Positions 32,681 to 44,423 are shown, numbered from the stretch's first letter. The stretch is DNA of 64,000 bases from Trypanosoma brucei gambiense DAL972 (GCF_000210295.1 NC_026740.1:1681691-1745690), one strand, 5' to 3'. Translations and numbers: made by a program. Notes: generated by a model not told the origin, from the sequence alone.

Positions 32681-33541
32681 TGAGAAAACAACACACAGCT
32701 ACTAACCGTGATGAACTGCTCGTCAGATGTATGAAACAAATGATCGAGCGTCACAACAGCAGCAACAAGGAAATGAACCGAGTGACTCACAGCAAAATGT
32801 AGTGTATCACAGGCAATATGCAGCCCGAATACAGTACGAAAACACGAATAGCGCAGCAAACAGCACCGCGTTCCGTGTAACTTCGGCCCACAGATCTACC
32901 TTTTAACAGCAATGAAACAAAAGAAAAGAACACATGGAAAACAGTGCAACAGGGAATGAGTGGGAAGAGGAATATTATGCTTTACACATAAAAAGGATAT
33001 AGTACCCATCATAAATAAACGGATAACATACACAGAGAGAGAAGCGACACAGTGGCACCCTGGGTCGCAAGGGAAAGAAACGCAAAAGGCAACCGCAACC
33101 AATATCAACACACCTCCAAAGTCAGGATTGGGAAACAGAAAACAAAGGCAGAGTTTGCTAAACCGGATGCCGCATACAGCAACCTCCTCTCTCCTCACGG
33201 TATTAATCCACCAGCGTTTCACGCCGTTAACACAACAACGCATTAGGGTACGAATTCCGTATATTCCATAGTGTTCTGAATAGAAGCCTCCAGATAGTAT
33301 CAAACAAGGACAAAAGGGATCACTCGGAAGCAAAACCAAAGATAAGATATGAAAAGCGTTACAAGCGGTAATGTTGAGTGAATGGAACGGGACATTACGA
33401 TATGGCTTAATGACAGCACAAAACGCCATAATAATGCACGCTTGTGCGAGTAGACAAGCCAATTCTGCAACTCAAACATATACCTCTATCAGGTATCACA
33501 AGCAATATTTCCAAAGGGGAAAATAAGGAAACCATTACTCA

Positions 33542-34198
33542 TTACACATGAATGCTCTTTCCCATTACACCTGTTACTCCTGGCACCTTAAGTAGCGTCC
33601 ACATCAAATATGATGCGATGCCGAAGAGAGAGCGACATGCACTTAGGAAAAACATGAAGGGATCCCTTTCGTCATCAAGGGAAATAAAAAGGAAAGACAA
33701 AGCAATCACCACGGCAAAAACCAACACGAGTAGGCGGCGCGTGAAAACGGCCGGGAGTTGCCGGCGATATGTGTAAACACAAATGGGAACAAGAAAACTG
33801 ACGTATGCCCCTTTGGTGAGCAACTTTACGGGTGTCCAAGGGCCAGTTGCATGACAAATGATACATATGAGAAGGAAGCAGTACTTAGTGAAGCGCTCCA
33901 CAAAGGAGTCTCTGAACGCACAAATGTACGTACTCCAAGCACCGATGAGGGTAATTAAACAAATATTGCCCACCCTAAACCACGCAGCGTCGTCCATAAA
34001 AATTTCAACACCCAATAAGTTACAGAGGTGAAACATCAGGGAGGCTGTAATGCCGAATATAGCAAAGACAGATTCGTACACATAACGCTTTTTTAAGAAA
34101 TACTGCAGAGTCGGCATATATGCAGCATAACTTGCTGTAGAGAAAAGAGAAGCAAAGCATGACGCGATACCATCTTCCTCCCAATGAACAGAGTACAT
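33542..34198 (-). CDS. TMEM8/DUF3522-like membrane protein, copy B (218 aa), signature residues lost
   Basis: Middle paralogue, same length and membrane layout as copies A and C, but clearly divergent over the first 190 residues. S53 and H57 (TASLMFH) remain, but the Asp of the WHRVDN motif is Gly77 (WFRVGN), and both histidines of the HxxxH motif are replaced (L185 and R189 in FFLSACRS). Three of the five presumed metal-site residues are therefore gone, suggesting a non-enzymatic role. The frame is intact. The last 26 residues (from GIASYLMW) are identical to the neighbours. Start chosen at MYSVHW, the first ATG of the frame. Confidence 0.8.
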   Translation of the reverse strand: MYSVHWEEDGIASCFASLFSTASYAAYMPTLQYFLKKRYVYESVFAIFGITASLMFHLCNLLGVEIFMDDAAWFRVGNICLITLIGAWSTYICAFRDSFVERFTKYCFLLICIICHATGPWTPVKLLTKGAYVSFLVPICVYTYRRQLPAVFTRRLLVLVFAVVIALSFLFISLDDERDPFMFFLSACRSLFGIASYLMWTLLKVPGVTGVMGKSIHV

Positions 34199-35042
34199 TC
34201 TCCCTGGACAGTGACTGCTCGTCAGCTGTATGAAACAAATGATCGAGCGTCACAACAGCAGCAACAAGGAAATGAACCGAGTGACTCACAGCAAAATGTA
34301 GTGTATCACAAGCAATATGCAGCCCGAATACAGTACGAAAACACGAATAGCGCAGCAAACAGCACCGCGTTCCGTGTAACTTCGGCCCACAGATCTACCT
34401 TTTAACAACAATGAAACAAAAGAGAAGAACACATGGAAAACAGTGCAACAGGGAATGAGTGGGAAGAGGAATATTATGCTTTACACATAAAAAGGATATA
34501 GTACCCATCATAAATAAACGGATAACATACACACAGAGAGAGAAGCGACACAGTGGCACCCTGGGTCGCAAGGGAAAGAAACGCAAAAGGCAACCGCAAC
34601 CAATATCAACACACCTCCAAAGTCAGGATTGGGAAACAGAAAACAAAGGCAGAGTTTGCTAAACCGGATGCCGCATACAGCAACCTCCTCTCTCCTCACG
34701 GTATTAATCCACCAGCGTTTCACGCCGTTAACACAACAACGCATTAGGGTACGAATTCCGTATATTCCATAGTGTTCTGAATAGAAGCCTCCAGATAGTA
34801 TCAAACAAGGACAAAAGGGATCACTCGGAAGCAAAACCAAAGATAAGATATGAAAAGCGTTACAAGCGGTAATGTTGAGTGAATGGAACGGGACATTACG
34901 ATATGGCTTAATGACAGCACAAAACGCCATAATAATGCACGCTTGTGCGAGTAGACAAGCCAATTCTGCAACTCAAACATATACCTCTATCAGGTATCAC
35001 AAGCAATATTTCCAAAGGGGAAAATAAGGAAACCATTACTCA

Positions 35043-35687
35043 TTACACATGAATGCTCTTTCCCATTACACCTGTTACTCCTGGCACCTTAAGTAGCGTC
35101 CACATCAAATATGATGCGATTCCACAGAAGAAGTGCCACAGGCTGTGATACATCTTGTAGGGATCATTCTCATCATCAAGGCCCTTTATGAAGAAAATAA
35201 CGGCAACTGCCATTACGAGGGCGAAACCGAAAAGACGATTCGGGAAAACGCTTGGAAGACGCCAGCGATATGCGTAAACACAAATGGGAAAGCCAATGCA
35301 AATAAATACTGGGACAATAGTGTTTACGGCTTTCCACGCCCCCCTCGCTTGAAATAAGACACACATCATCAAAAGGCAGTACTTCGAGCAGCGCTCTGTA
35401 AAGAGGTCACGGAAGGCACACATGTACACACTCCATGCACCAAGGAATGAGACAACAAGAATATTATCCACACGATGCCACCCGGCTTCATCAAGGATTA
35501 TCTCCGCGTTAAGTACCTGACAAATGTGATACATGAGGGAGGCTGTCATCCCAAAAATACCCATGGCCGCCTCATACACGTAGCGTTGTTTGAAGAAATG
35601 ATGCACCGTTGGTAAAAAGGTAACATGGCTTATAACAGAGAAAAGGCACACAAGCCAAGAGGCAAATGGCTCCAGTTCCACCTCCAT
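35043..35687 (-). CDS. TMEM8/DUF3522-like seven-pass membrane protein, copy C (214 aa)
   Basis: Closest relative of copy A, with the same MEVELEPFASWLVC start and all five signature residues: S50, H54, D74, H181, H185. About seven hydrophobic segments. It is first in the transcription direction, and its 5' flank leaves the shared unit near 35967. Differences from copy A are scattered substitutions in loops and membrane segments, not a frameshift, which argues that both are maintained as functional genes. Likely a lipid-modifying or receptor-like protein of an internal or surface membrane; location cannot be read from the sequence. Confidence 0.8.
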   Translation of the reverse strand: MEVELEPFASWLVCLFSVISHVTFLPTVHHFFKQRYVYEAAMGIFGMTASLMYHICQVLNAEIILDEAGWHRVDNILVVSFLGAWSVYMCAFRDLFTERCSKYCLLMMCVLFQARGAWKAVNTIVPVFICIGFPICVYAYRWRLPSVFPNRLFGFALVMAVAVIFFIKGLDDENDPYKMYHSLWHFFCGIASYLMWTLLKVPGVTGVMGKSIHV

Positions 35688-35967
35688 TGAGAAAACAACA
35701 AAGAGCTACTAACCGTGATGAACTGCTCGTCAGCTGTATGAAACAAATGATCGAGCGTCACAACAGCAGCAACAAGGAAATGAACCGAGTGACTCACAGC
35801 AAAATGTAGTGTATCACAGGCAATATGCAGCCCGAATACAGTACGAAAACACGAATGGCGCAGCAAACAGCACCGCGTTCCGTGTAACTTCGGCCCACAG
35901 ATCTACCTTTTAACAGCAATGAAACAAAAGAAAAGAACACATGGAAAACAGTGCAACAGGGAATGAG

Positions 35968-36472
35968 ATTTGTGGAGCATATGGATAAGGTGATTAACAA
36001 CCTGGATTGGGAAAGACACACGAAGATAACAAAAGTAGCGGAAAATATACAATCAAAAACAAAAAAATAAAGTACGATGGCCACTTACCACCACTCGGAC
36101 AATAAAAAAGAAAAGTGGGAGAATGAAAAGAAAAAAGTATCAATCGATCCTCGTAGTAGCATTCAACTGAAAGTATGAAGCACTATGAGGGAAGAAGGGA
36201 AAAAGAAAAAAGACGTAACGCATAAACGTCGGGACCTGCGGATATATATATATATATTAATTTGTACATTTGCATTAACAGATTGGTGGATAGGAATGAA
36301 AGCAAAAGGAACAAACGAATATTTGACCTCGAGTGCATTCTGCATCTTTAGGAAACACACATACCACGGCATTGATGTGTTTTTATTCCATTACATATTC
36401 CTCCACAGTTGGTTATACAATGTTCCCCCCCCCCTCCCCAAGAAACCTCATATACTCAAACGAAACTGTGCC

Positions 36473-36503
<31 letters not shown>

Positions 36504-37156
36504 CTCCTTCCCTCCTCCTTCCCTCCTTTCTTTCCTTTTTCTTTTCTCTTTCTTTCTTGCTTTCTTTCCCCCTCCCCCTACCCCTTATCCCCCCTTCACC
36601 GTCACCGCCCCCTTCCACCATCCCTTTGGGAATGAAACAAAACACATAAATATATACGCTCTGTAGGTTGAAAATATCCCTCGTGGACATCATACCCACA
36701 CACAGACAAAACAGAGGTGATACAGCTCCTTTGTTATAAGTTTGAGGATCTGCCCGCTCTCAGTTTATTAACCCCTCTCTTCCCCCTTTAACCGCTTTAG
36801 TGGCTTACTTTGCGCGTGTTGCACCTCGTGCACTTTTCCCTAACCTCGACCCGCACGTTATCGTTATTGCTCAGGGAAGAGGGGAACGGTTGGGAACCTA
36901 GGGGTGTCAAATATCATTCTATATTTAATTTTATATTTGTACGATTGTTTTAATCGCATCCGCTCATATTTTTTTTTCTTTTCCTTTCTCTCCCTCACTC
37001 ACTCACTCTCACTCTCACTCTCACTCTTTCCCTCTTTCTCTCTTCCTTGTTTCTCCTCTATATACGCTGCATTGTTGTTATTTCAATGCCACACACTGTC
37101 TACCTTCCCCCTCTCAACCGTATTTCAAGTTTGAGGCTCCCCACCACAATCGCACG
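35968..37156. other. Spacer with pyrimidine-rich and dinucleotide repeats, no gene
   Basis: The plus strand carries long C/T tracts (36423-36640), a CT run at 36473-36493 and a CA run at 36492-36502. Frames are translations of these repeats (Leu/Ser/Pro-rich). On the coding strand this is purine-rich and probably 3' UTR of the gene at 37157-38005. Confidence 0.6.
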
Positions 37157-38005
37157 CTACTCCTGTTGTGTACCCTTTCGGTTTGCACTAAAACTCGGTA
37201 AAGTATTGGGGCGCCGCGGGTCTACCGGCGTGTGAGCGGTGCGGTCACACGGCAGCGTGTTGGAAAGCTGCAAACGCGGTGAACTGCTGGCATCAACATT
37301 GTTTCGCGTTGTTCCTGCATTGTTTGGTGTAGCTTCAATACTAAACAACTTGCCGTCACCCCCTAAGGTTGATTCATACTCCCCTTCACTGCGGTTAATG
37401 AGTGCACGACTGCTATTTCGAGTTGTGGTGGTGGCGGTGTCTGGTGCTGGTGAACAGGGAGGGCGTCGTTGCGCAACCACATCTCTCAGTGCTTCATATA
37501 ATTCCCGTGTTGCCTCCTGCGTAGGACCGACGAGGACCAACTGTGTTACGTCCGTTATTTTACTCGTGTTGGTGTCCACCACAACGCTGCAATTGTCGGG
37601 ATCAACTAGCAGATGGCAGTCCGTGATGCAGTCAACTCGAAGAGTCACACCAAGGAAGGACAAATCGCTGTCCGCATCATCCAGAAGAATGGACAACTCA
37701 CCACAAGGGTAATCCAATGTTACTTTGCACGGCAGCGCATTAAACTCGACGGTGCTGCGGTTGTGAAACGAAATCTCATCGCACACGAAATCCGCCGTGA
37801 CACCCGCCATTGTTAAAATATCGAAATGCGTACGGTTTATGGCACTACGCTCCACTGCAGCTTCCAATCGTCCTATTCGTACGTCTTGTTCCTTTAGTTG
37901 GGCGAGAATTGCAGCGATGGTGTCAGGTTTGACGACATCTTCCACTGTAGCTGCTGAGGCCAGTCCCGAGCCACTATAACTGGCAGCGTTCATGCAGAAA
38001 TACAA
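37157..38005 (-). CDS. Hypothetical kinetoplastid protein (282 aa)
   Basis: Not recognised. Residues about 25-60 form a predicted short coiled coil (AAILAQLKEQDVRIGRLEAA). A central part of about 60-175 looks folded and beta-rich, with regularly spaced cysteines (VTADFVCDEISF, LPCKVTL, YPCGEL, VDCITDC). The last 100 residues are Thr/Ser/Asn/Pro-rich and probably disordered. No membrane span or clear signal peptide. Composition is good and the frame is far longer than neighbouring chance frames, so I take it as real. Met5 is an alternative start. Confidence 0.75.
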   Translation of the reverse strand: MYFCMNAASYSGSGLASAATVEDVVKPDTIAAILAQLKEQDVRIGRLEAAVERSAINRTHFDILTMAGVTADFVCDEISFHNRSTVEFNALPCKVTLDYPCGELSILLDDADSDLSFLGVTLRVDCITDCHLLVDPDNCSVVVDTNTSKITDVTQLVLVGPTQEATRELYEALRDVVAQRRPPCSPAPDTATTTTRNSSRALINRSEGEYESTLGGDGKLFSIEATPNNAGTTRNNVDASSSPRLQLSNTLPCDRTAHTPVDPRRPNTLPSFSANRKGTQQE

Positions 38006-41000
38006 ATCAAGTGAAATTTTCGCTTTCTTTTGTTTTTTTCTCTCCTTTCTTTTTCCTTTCTTTTTCTCTCTTTTGACAATTTTTTTTTAAAAAAAAAACA
38101 GAAGAGGGGGAACAAAACCGAGCAAAACGCCTAAAAATGACGAAGGCGGATAGTACAAAGCTAACCGCACAACGTATAGATCTAAATAACTGTATAAAAA
38201 GGGGTCGTCGTTTGCGTTCAACCACAGAAGAATCAATTTTTTTTTAAAAAAAAAGAAGAGGGAGGAAGAAAGGAAAGAAGAAAAATGAGAAAATGAAGAA
38301 ACAAAACACATGGGGGCAGTAAAGCAATAAATAATAATAATAATGGTAATAATAATGATGATAATTATAATTATAATAAAGTGTTGTTATTATTACAAGA
38401 GGAGAAAACGTGATGCACGGGAAGAAGTAAAAGAAAGAAAAAAAAAGCTGAAGGAATAAAACCGGAAACCTGGTTTGGCTAATATGTACTACACGATAGC
38501 AGGAATACGCATGCGCAAGCACAGCATGAGTGATACAAATGTATACATAGCAATTGATAAATAGATTATGCACGTATCTGCCTTTTGCTCGCTTGCTTGT
38601 TTTGTCTTGTTTTACTTAGTTGACCCGCAGGGAAGTACATAACAAAGCTGGAGGAGGAAAAGATGCAAAACAAACCCAAACAAAAAAAAAACGCAAGTAA
38701 GAGATAAAAAAGAAAAGAAAAGAAAAGAAAAGTACACCAAATTTTTTGGGCACTGCCATCACCCAGAGTCGCAGGCAGTCCTTTCAAAGAAAAAAAAAAG
38801 AAAGTGGAGACTTAAATAAAACACAAACATACAGGAAAGATAGTGAATAACTTATAAGAAAGAAGGGGCGCCACGTGAGAGGAAAGTGTACAAATCCCCG
38901 CTAAATACAATAAAAAACGAAAGAAAAAAAAAAGAGTAACGAAAGGGGAAAAAAAAGAAGAAAATGAAGATGAAAATGAAAATGGTGTAGATGGGTAAAA
39001 AAAAAAAAGGAAAGAGCGGTGGAGAAATGAAACAAACAAAACAAAAAAAGGGGGAAAAGAAACACTAGAAAATATATATATATATCCACAGACGCTCAAT
39101 CCATACACAATACACGGCCACGGTTTGACGTGCGCAGGTGACGTTGCAAATCAACACACCCTTCTCCTCTCCTCTTCCCTCTTCCTTCCTATCGTATCCT
39201 TTCATCCTTTCATCCTCAATTGTTATCATCAGATGAGATAAAAGCGACGCAAACTTTAACTCGTGTTGCAAAAGAAAAATAAAGCCGTTTTTCGGTTTAC
39301 TCTTTTTTTTTTTTGCTTTGCAATTATTATAATTATTATAATTACTATTATCATTATCATTTTTCCTTCTGTTTACTTTTTTTTTTATTATTATTATTAC
39401 TATTTTATATTCCATACCCCTTATCTTTCTTTCTTTTTTCATTTCTTACGATTTCCCCACTACTACCACCCATTGCCCTCCCCTCCACAAACACAAACAC
39501 AAAAAAAAACAGATATTTGTTGTCTTTTTTTTTTTAATTATTATTTTACTTGTGAAACTTCAGCAGCAAGACGAAATCAACGGCAATAACACACCAAAAA
39601 GAAAAAAAGAGAGAGAAAGAAAGTAAAGTAAAAAACTGAATAAGAAGAAGGTGAATGACATGGAAGTGACTACAGTGGTCAAGAAAAAGAAAAAAGAAAA
39701 CGAAACAAAGAAGAAAAAGAAAGCAGCGAACAGAGATTCATGTAAATAAAAACTTATACTCGAAATTATATATATCATATATATATTATTTGTATATCAT
39801 ATAATTTATTTGTTTATTTATTTATGAAAAAAATGAGGGAATTGGTCGTATGTATAGGGAAGATTTCGTTCCTCATACGCTCTTTTCCTTTTCTCTTTTT
39901 TTTTTTTTTTACTTCTTCTTCATCATCTTCCTTTTATACTCTCATCTCTCTCACTCACCATTAAGTTTCACCCCTCTAGCATTTACGTTGCCTTTCTTTA
40001 TTCTTTGCCTTTTTTTCTTGTTTTTTTTTAAAAAAATTCACTTCACTTAACTTTCATTTTCTTCTCCTCCTCCCCTCCAATCCAATCCAATACACACACA
40101 CACACACACACACACACCTTCTGTATTTATTTATTTGTTTATTTGCTCAAAAGTTCGTGGGGGCGTTTATTATCAACACAAACCAAAGAAAAAAGAAAAA
40201 AAGAAAGAAATCAGCATCTTCTTTTCTCCTTCCTCCATGCAAGTCACACACACATATTTTTAGTACTGCACACTGCTAAACAAAACAAAACAAAACAACA
40301 ACAACAACAAATGCTCAAGAGACTTTAATAATTTTTAAAGGAGAAAAAATCAAAAACTGAAAACGAATGCGCAGTTGTTGTTGTTGTTGTTTTGTTTCCC
40401 CTCCATTTTTTTTTCTTTTTGACACGCAAGTTTTCTTTTCCGCCTCTGCCTTCATTTCCTGTTTCCACTTCCACCCACACTCCCTTTATATATATTTTTT
40501 AAAATAAATATAATTTGGAGGAAGCGGAGAAGCTGCGGCCTCAACATTTGGTAATATTCCCTGAAACCAAATTCCTTCCATACATTCATTCACTTTTCCA
40601 CGCATTCATTTATTTGATTCAAACGAAATGATGTCAACATTTATTCAAATTTCATCACTCACTAAAACAAAACAACAACTTCTTCCCAATCCTTCATCCA
40701 ATTAACCACACATCCACTCATTTTATATTCATTCCCCCTGAACTTTTGAAACATAAACAAAATACGCCACGGCAGCAGCAGCAACAGCAGCAGAATAATA
40801 ATAATTATAATAATAATAATAAGAAAAAAAAAAGAAAGAGGATGGTGGTGGTAGTAGTAGTAGTAGTGGTGAAATAAAAACAAAACAAAACTCAAAAGAG
40901 GGAGGCACAATTCATTTCCATATCTCATTTTTCTCATATTTTTTTCTTTCTTTTTTTTCTTTTTTTCTTTGTTATTTGTTTTTCTTTAACATTTATATAT

Positions 41001-41465
41001 ATATATATTTTTTATTTATTTGTCCATTTATTTATTTATTTTGCTGGTCACGGTGAACACCACACACGCACAAAAACAAAAAAACAAAAAAAAGTGGGGA
41101 AAGAGTGTGGGCGAACAGAGACCAACTCAAAGAAAACAATTAAGTACTGAGAAGGGGCAATAAACGCGCGCGAGAGAACGTCACAATAAAACAAACACAC
41201 AAAAAAAAAACAAAAAACAAAAAAAGAAACAATATCTCATAAGTAACACTCAAGCAGAACAACTGTGTAGTCCAAATAAAAAAAAAGGATGGAGAAAAGG
41301 AAAAAAAAAAAGAAACATATGGAACCAAAAAAAAGGAAGAGAAGAGAAGAAAAAGAAAGAAACGCCAACGTGGAAACCACAGCAGTGATAACACGAGCAA
41401 CAACTACTCTACCAAAAGCGCCCAAAAATAACAAACTCAGAGCCAACGCCTATCAAAGCAGTACA
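38006..41465. other. 3.5-kb gene-free, low-complexity spacer
   Basis: Almost entirely A-rich or T-rich tracts, TAA/TTA triplets (38330-38400, 39330-39400, 40790-40830) and short microsatellites including (AC)13 at 40092-40117. Every open frame is a translation of a homopolymer region (runs of Phe, Tyr, Lys). It should contain the 3' UTR of the RING gene and the 5' UTR of the 37157-38005 gene. I see no non-coding RNA I can name. Confidence 0.6.
40092..40117. repeat. AC dinucleotide microsatellite
   Basis: Thirteen uninterrupted AC units within the long spacer. Confidence 0.95.
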
Positions 41466-42122
41466 TCACAAATCATCCTCACATGTGCAACAGAATTTCA
41501 TGCAACGCCGCACCCGCGACAAAAATGAAACATTACCAACATCCACAACACTTCCAGATCCCTCCACTCCTGCTGAAGCGTTGACTACCGAAGGAGGTTT
41601 CGTGTCCAACACACGACCATGAACTCCACCTGCCGTTACCATAAATGTTGTTCCTGATGATGCTGATGTCATTGTTGATGTTGTTGCACGACCCTTCCGT
41701 TGCGAAGGTGACACTTCAGAGGGACGCTGGGATTGTCTCCCCGTATGCATTGGTAATCCATCACCACGTAACACAATCATACACACGGGACAAATGGGGG
41801 AACGCTGCCGCCAATCCTCAACACATTGCAGGTGGAAACTGTGACCACAACCCACCACCACGGCGGGGTTCTCATGTGTGAATGATTCAAGACATATGGG
41901 ACACATGGAGGTTTGATATTTACCCACAACAAATGATTCCTCTTCAGATGACTCCTTGTTGACTTTACTGAAGGCGCTGTGGCTGCAGAGCGGGGCGGTT
42001 GGAGAATCCCTCGCATCGGAGAGGGGCGTCATGGGCGATTGTGGCATTTTCCCCCATGGGGCTGAACAGCCGCCGCAATTCCCGTCTTTGCTCATACTAA
42101 CGAACGTATAATTTAACAGCAA
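41466..42122 (-). CDS. RING-H2 finger protein, probable E3 ubiquitin ligase (218 aa)
   Basis: A single RING-H2 domain at about residues 72-116 with the full C3H2C3 zinc set: C74, C77, C92, H94, H97, C100, C111, C114 (MCPICLES, GCGHSFHLQCVEDW, CPVC). The Trp after the sixth ligand and the Pro after the seventh are as in active E3 ligases that bind E2 enzymes. The N-terminal 65 and C-terminal 95 residues are Ser/Thr/Pro-rich and probably disordered; no membrane span is seen. Targets unknown. Met10 (MSKDGNC) is an alternative start; I kept the first ATG. Confidence 0.88.
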   Translation of the reverse strand: MLLNYTFVSMSKDGNCGGCSAPWGKMPQSPMTPLSDARDSPTAPLCSHSAFSKVNKESSEEESFVVGKYQTSMCPICLESFTHENPAVVVGCGHSFHLQCVEDWRQRSPICPVCMIVLRGDGLPMHTGRQSQRPSEVSPSQRKGRATTSTMTSASSGTTFMVTAGGVHGRVLDTKPPSVVNASAGVEGSGSVVDVGNVSFLSRVRRCMKFCCTCEDDL

Positions 42123-43568
42123 CGCCAGTCGCCGGTGCTACTCCGATTTGTTGCCAACAACAGCCAGCAAATACGAAGGAAGGTGAATAAACAAAACAAA
42201 ACGAAAAATAAATGACTTACGCGAACACAAACACGAAAGATCTTTCAGTCTACCACTTGTCCCCCCTCCTCCTCCTCCTCCTCGTTGCGTAACACCAGTA
42301 TATGAAGGGGTGCTGAACCTGGAAAGTTTCCCGTCAAAAATATGTAAGCACCTAGAGATATAGATTTAAGGTTTTTTTTTTTCCCTCCCCTCCCTCCCTC
42401 CTTTGTGTCTTTTGATTTGTTCGTTCGTCCGCCCTCACTTCCGCGAGCCACACGCCCAGTCGTATCGGCCCTTTAATCCCAATTTTCCTTCCCACTATGC
42501 ACACAGTTCCTAATGAAAATTTACTTCCCTCCTCTTGTCGTTTTTGGTGTTTCGCTCTCTTGAACTTCCACCTCTTCTCTTACCGGTTCCTTTTCTTGCT
42601 ACTATTATCTTTTTTTTTTTTTTGTAATCTTCCTTCCCCTTCTTGCACTTTATATATATAATTTTTTTTTCTTTTTAAGTTTCTTTCCTATATTTCTTTT
42701 TCCCTTTGTTGACACCCCTCTCTTTCCCTAATAATCACTAGAAATATATGAGCAGAGAAATATATATGCAAACACTTGTACCTATATGTATGTGTATGTT
42801 TTTGTTTATGTATGTGTATGCGTGTATATAAGTACACTTGCCCTACTGCGTTACCTTAATTACACCACTCACCTGTCAGTTCCTACCTTCTGTGGGAGCG
42901 GGGAGGGTAAAATAAAACCCAAACCAACTCAACAAAAGAAAAGAAAAGAAAAAAAAATCACAAACCTAAGCGACGGCGCACGGCAGCAGTGCACCCCGCC
43001 GTGATCTGAATTTCAGCATCCACAAAAACACAAACAGGCGGGTGAACAGAAGAAATAGACAAAATAAAAGTAGAAAAAGAAAAAGATAGAAACGGTTGAG
43101 AAGTGGAAACAGTGCAAAGTTAAGCGCATATCGATGAATACACGTGAATGTATACAGGAAAGATATGGAGAGAAATAACCCCGTTAACGTGGAGCAACCA
43201 ACAGATGATGTAATGATGGTAATGATAAAAGTAATTATCATTTATTATTGTAAAAACTGTACCAGGTGTGACACATTGACACACAGACCATCTGCTCGCC
43301 AATGATTGGTTCTTCTGAGGTAAAAAGTGGCATAAATCGAGTAAGACGCTTACATAACTAACCACATCGAAAAAAAAAATAAAGAGGACAATAACACAAA
43401 CGGTAAGATCAACAACACCGCTCACATACAAGCACACATTATGCGCACATATGTATAATATATATATATATATAAAGACTGAGAGTTCATAACCAAATAA
43501 CTCCAACTAACAAGAGAAAAGTAATAACACCAGCATGCGATATAAATCATGACTCACGTTGCATTCAA
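42123..43568. other. Spacer between RING gene and J-protein gene, no gene seen
   Basis: T-rich tracts on the plus strand (42370-42385, 42608-42625, 42660-42680), AT and GT-rich repeats (42760-42835), and a TA run at 43457-43473. A 68-codon minus-strand frame at 42451-42245 is Lys/Gly/Glu-rich and probably chance. Confidence 0.55.
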
Positions 43569-44423
43569 TCAATCGGCAGGACTGTTACCGCCTGTACTTT
43601 CAGAAATATTATTATAACCGAAATCGTCCCCAGAGCCTCCACCATGTACAAATCGGCCAGGGAAGAGGAGACGTTTCACAACTGTTGGGGCAAGTCGCTT
43701 GGGATCGGTATCCACCACTTCACCAGCAAGTTGTCGCCGTCGCTCCTCCTCCTCCTGTTGGGTCATAAATGCATAAAATTTTGGGTCCAGTAGCCGCAGC
43801 GCTCCCTCCAACAGGTGCCTCACCACTACAAGAGAAAAAATAACCGCCACCAGGCCCATCATGACATACGACATCACAGCGAAGAGAGTCACATGCAAAC
43901 TAGCAGAATTTCCAGAGGCGAGACCACGGCGAAGCGTAGGAGCCGCGCCATTTTGATGCCAAAGGCTCGTTGGGTTAGTGGCCATTGCATAAGCCGTTTG
44001 GATCATGTCGTATCGCTCAGTTCCATTTCCACTCACCGCCTCTACTCGTTGCTGACTATCTGGATGTGTCTCTAATACGAGCTCACGATACCGGGCGCGT
44101 ACTTCCGGTAATTCAGCATGATCAGGGAGTCCCAAAATGCGCAATGGAGAGCCATGACGCTGCAACCATAACTGCTCCTGTTCTAATATTTGTACACGCT
44201 CCATGCCGCGTTGCATGCCCGTTGCCATACGAGAGCGGAGACGTTGAGGTGTGAGGGCTACGAAAAGAGAGCGTAAAAAAAGCGTTACACGGCCAGGGCG
44301 AAAGCTGTGATTTTCACCAGTGGTGATGCACCTTGCGGAAGTGCCGGAACACACAAGGGGCTGCAGTGTCATGAGTGCCGCACGCCGAACGCTACGGTTC
44401 ATGGCTACTGGTATGGGTTTCAT
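43569..44423 (-). CDS. Membrane-anchored J-domain protein, probably mitochondrial (284 aa)
   Basis: Hsp40-type co-chaperone. Numbered from the longest frame (ATG at 44492), a J domain spans about 116-175: PLRILGLPDHAELPEVRARY, the HPD tripeptide at 143-145 that stimulates Hsp70, and helix IV around YDMIQTAYAMA. One membrane span at about 202-224 is followed by a charged, Glu-rich stretch. I start at Met24 (44423) because the first 23 codons are an improbable Lys-rich run from A-rich sequence. The remaining N-terminus (MKPIPVAMNRSVRRAAL) is basic and hydroxylated with no acidic residue, like a mitochondrial presequence. Localisation is inferred; a client Hsp70 would be the mitochondrial one. 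Confidence 0.85.
   Translation of the reverse strand: MKPIPVAMNRSVRRAALMTLQPLVCSGTSARCITTGENHSFRPGRVTLFLRSLFVALTPQRLRSRMATGMQRGMERVQILEQEQLWLQRHGSPLRILGLPDHAELPEVRARYRELVLETHPDSQQRVEAVSGNGTERYDMIQTAYAMATNPTSLWHQNGAAPTLRRGLASGNSASLHVTLFAVMSYVMMGLVAVIFSLVVVRHLLEGALRLLDPKFYAFMTQQEEEERRRQLAGEVVDTDPKRLAPTVVKRLLFPGRFVHGGGSGDDFGYNNISESTGGNSPAD

Larger units (their letters stand above)
31851..35967 (-). repeat. Tandem triplication, unit about 1.5 kb, containing the TMEM8-like genes
   Basis: Three direct units: about 31851-33355, 33356-34856 and 34857-35967 (partial). The sequence from the last codons of each gene through the 3' flank is nearly identical in all three (compare 31851-32125, 33356-33620 and 34857-35125). 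The spacer between genes is likewise repeated (32720-33355 and 34220-34856, partly 35720-35967). Coding parts diverge in between. Single-base indels in the spacer, for example near 33040 versus 34530, break any long frame there. Confidence 0.9.

Noticed and set aside
32896..33462. 188-codon minus-strand frame between TMEM8-like copies A and B, with Cys/Leu/Phe-rich composition
   Set aside because: The equivalent frame in the next spacer is broken by a small indel near 34530, and the sequence is repeated 3' flank.
42245..42451. 68-codon minus-strand frame between the RING and J-protein genes
   Set aside because: Lys/Gly/Glu-rich translation of A- and GAG-type tracts; no fold or motif.
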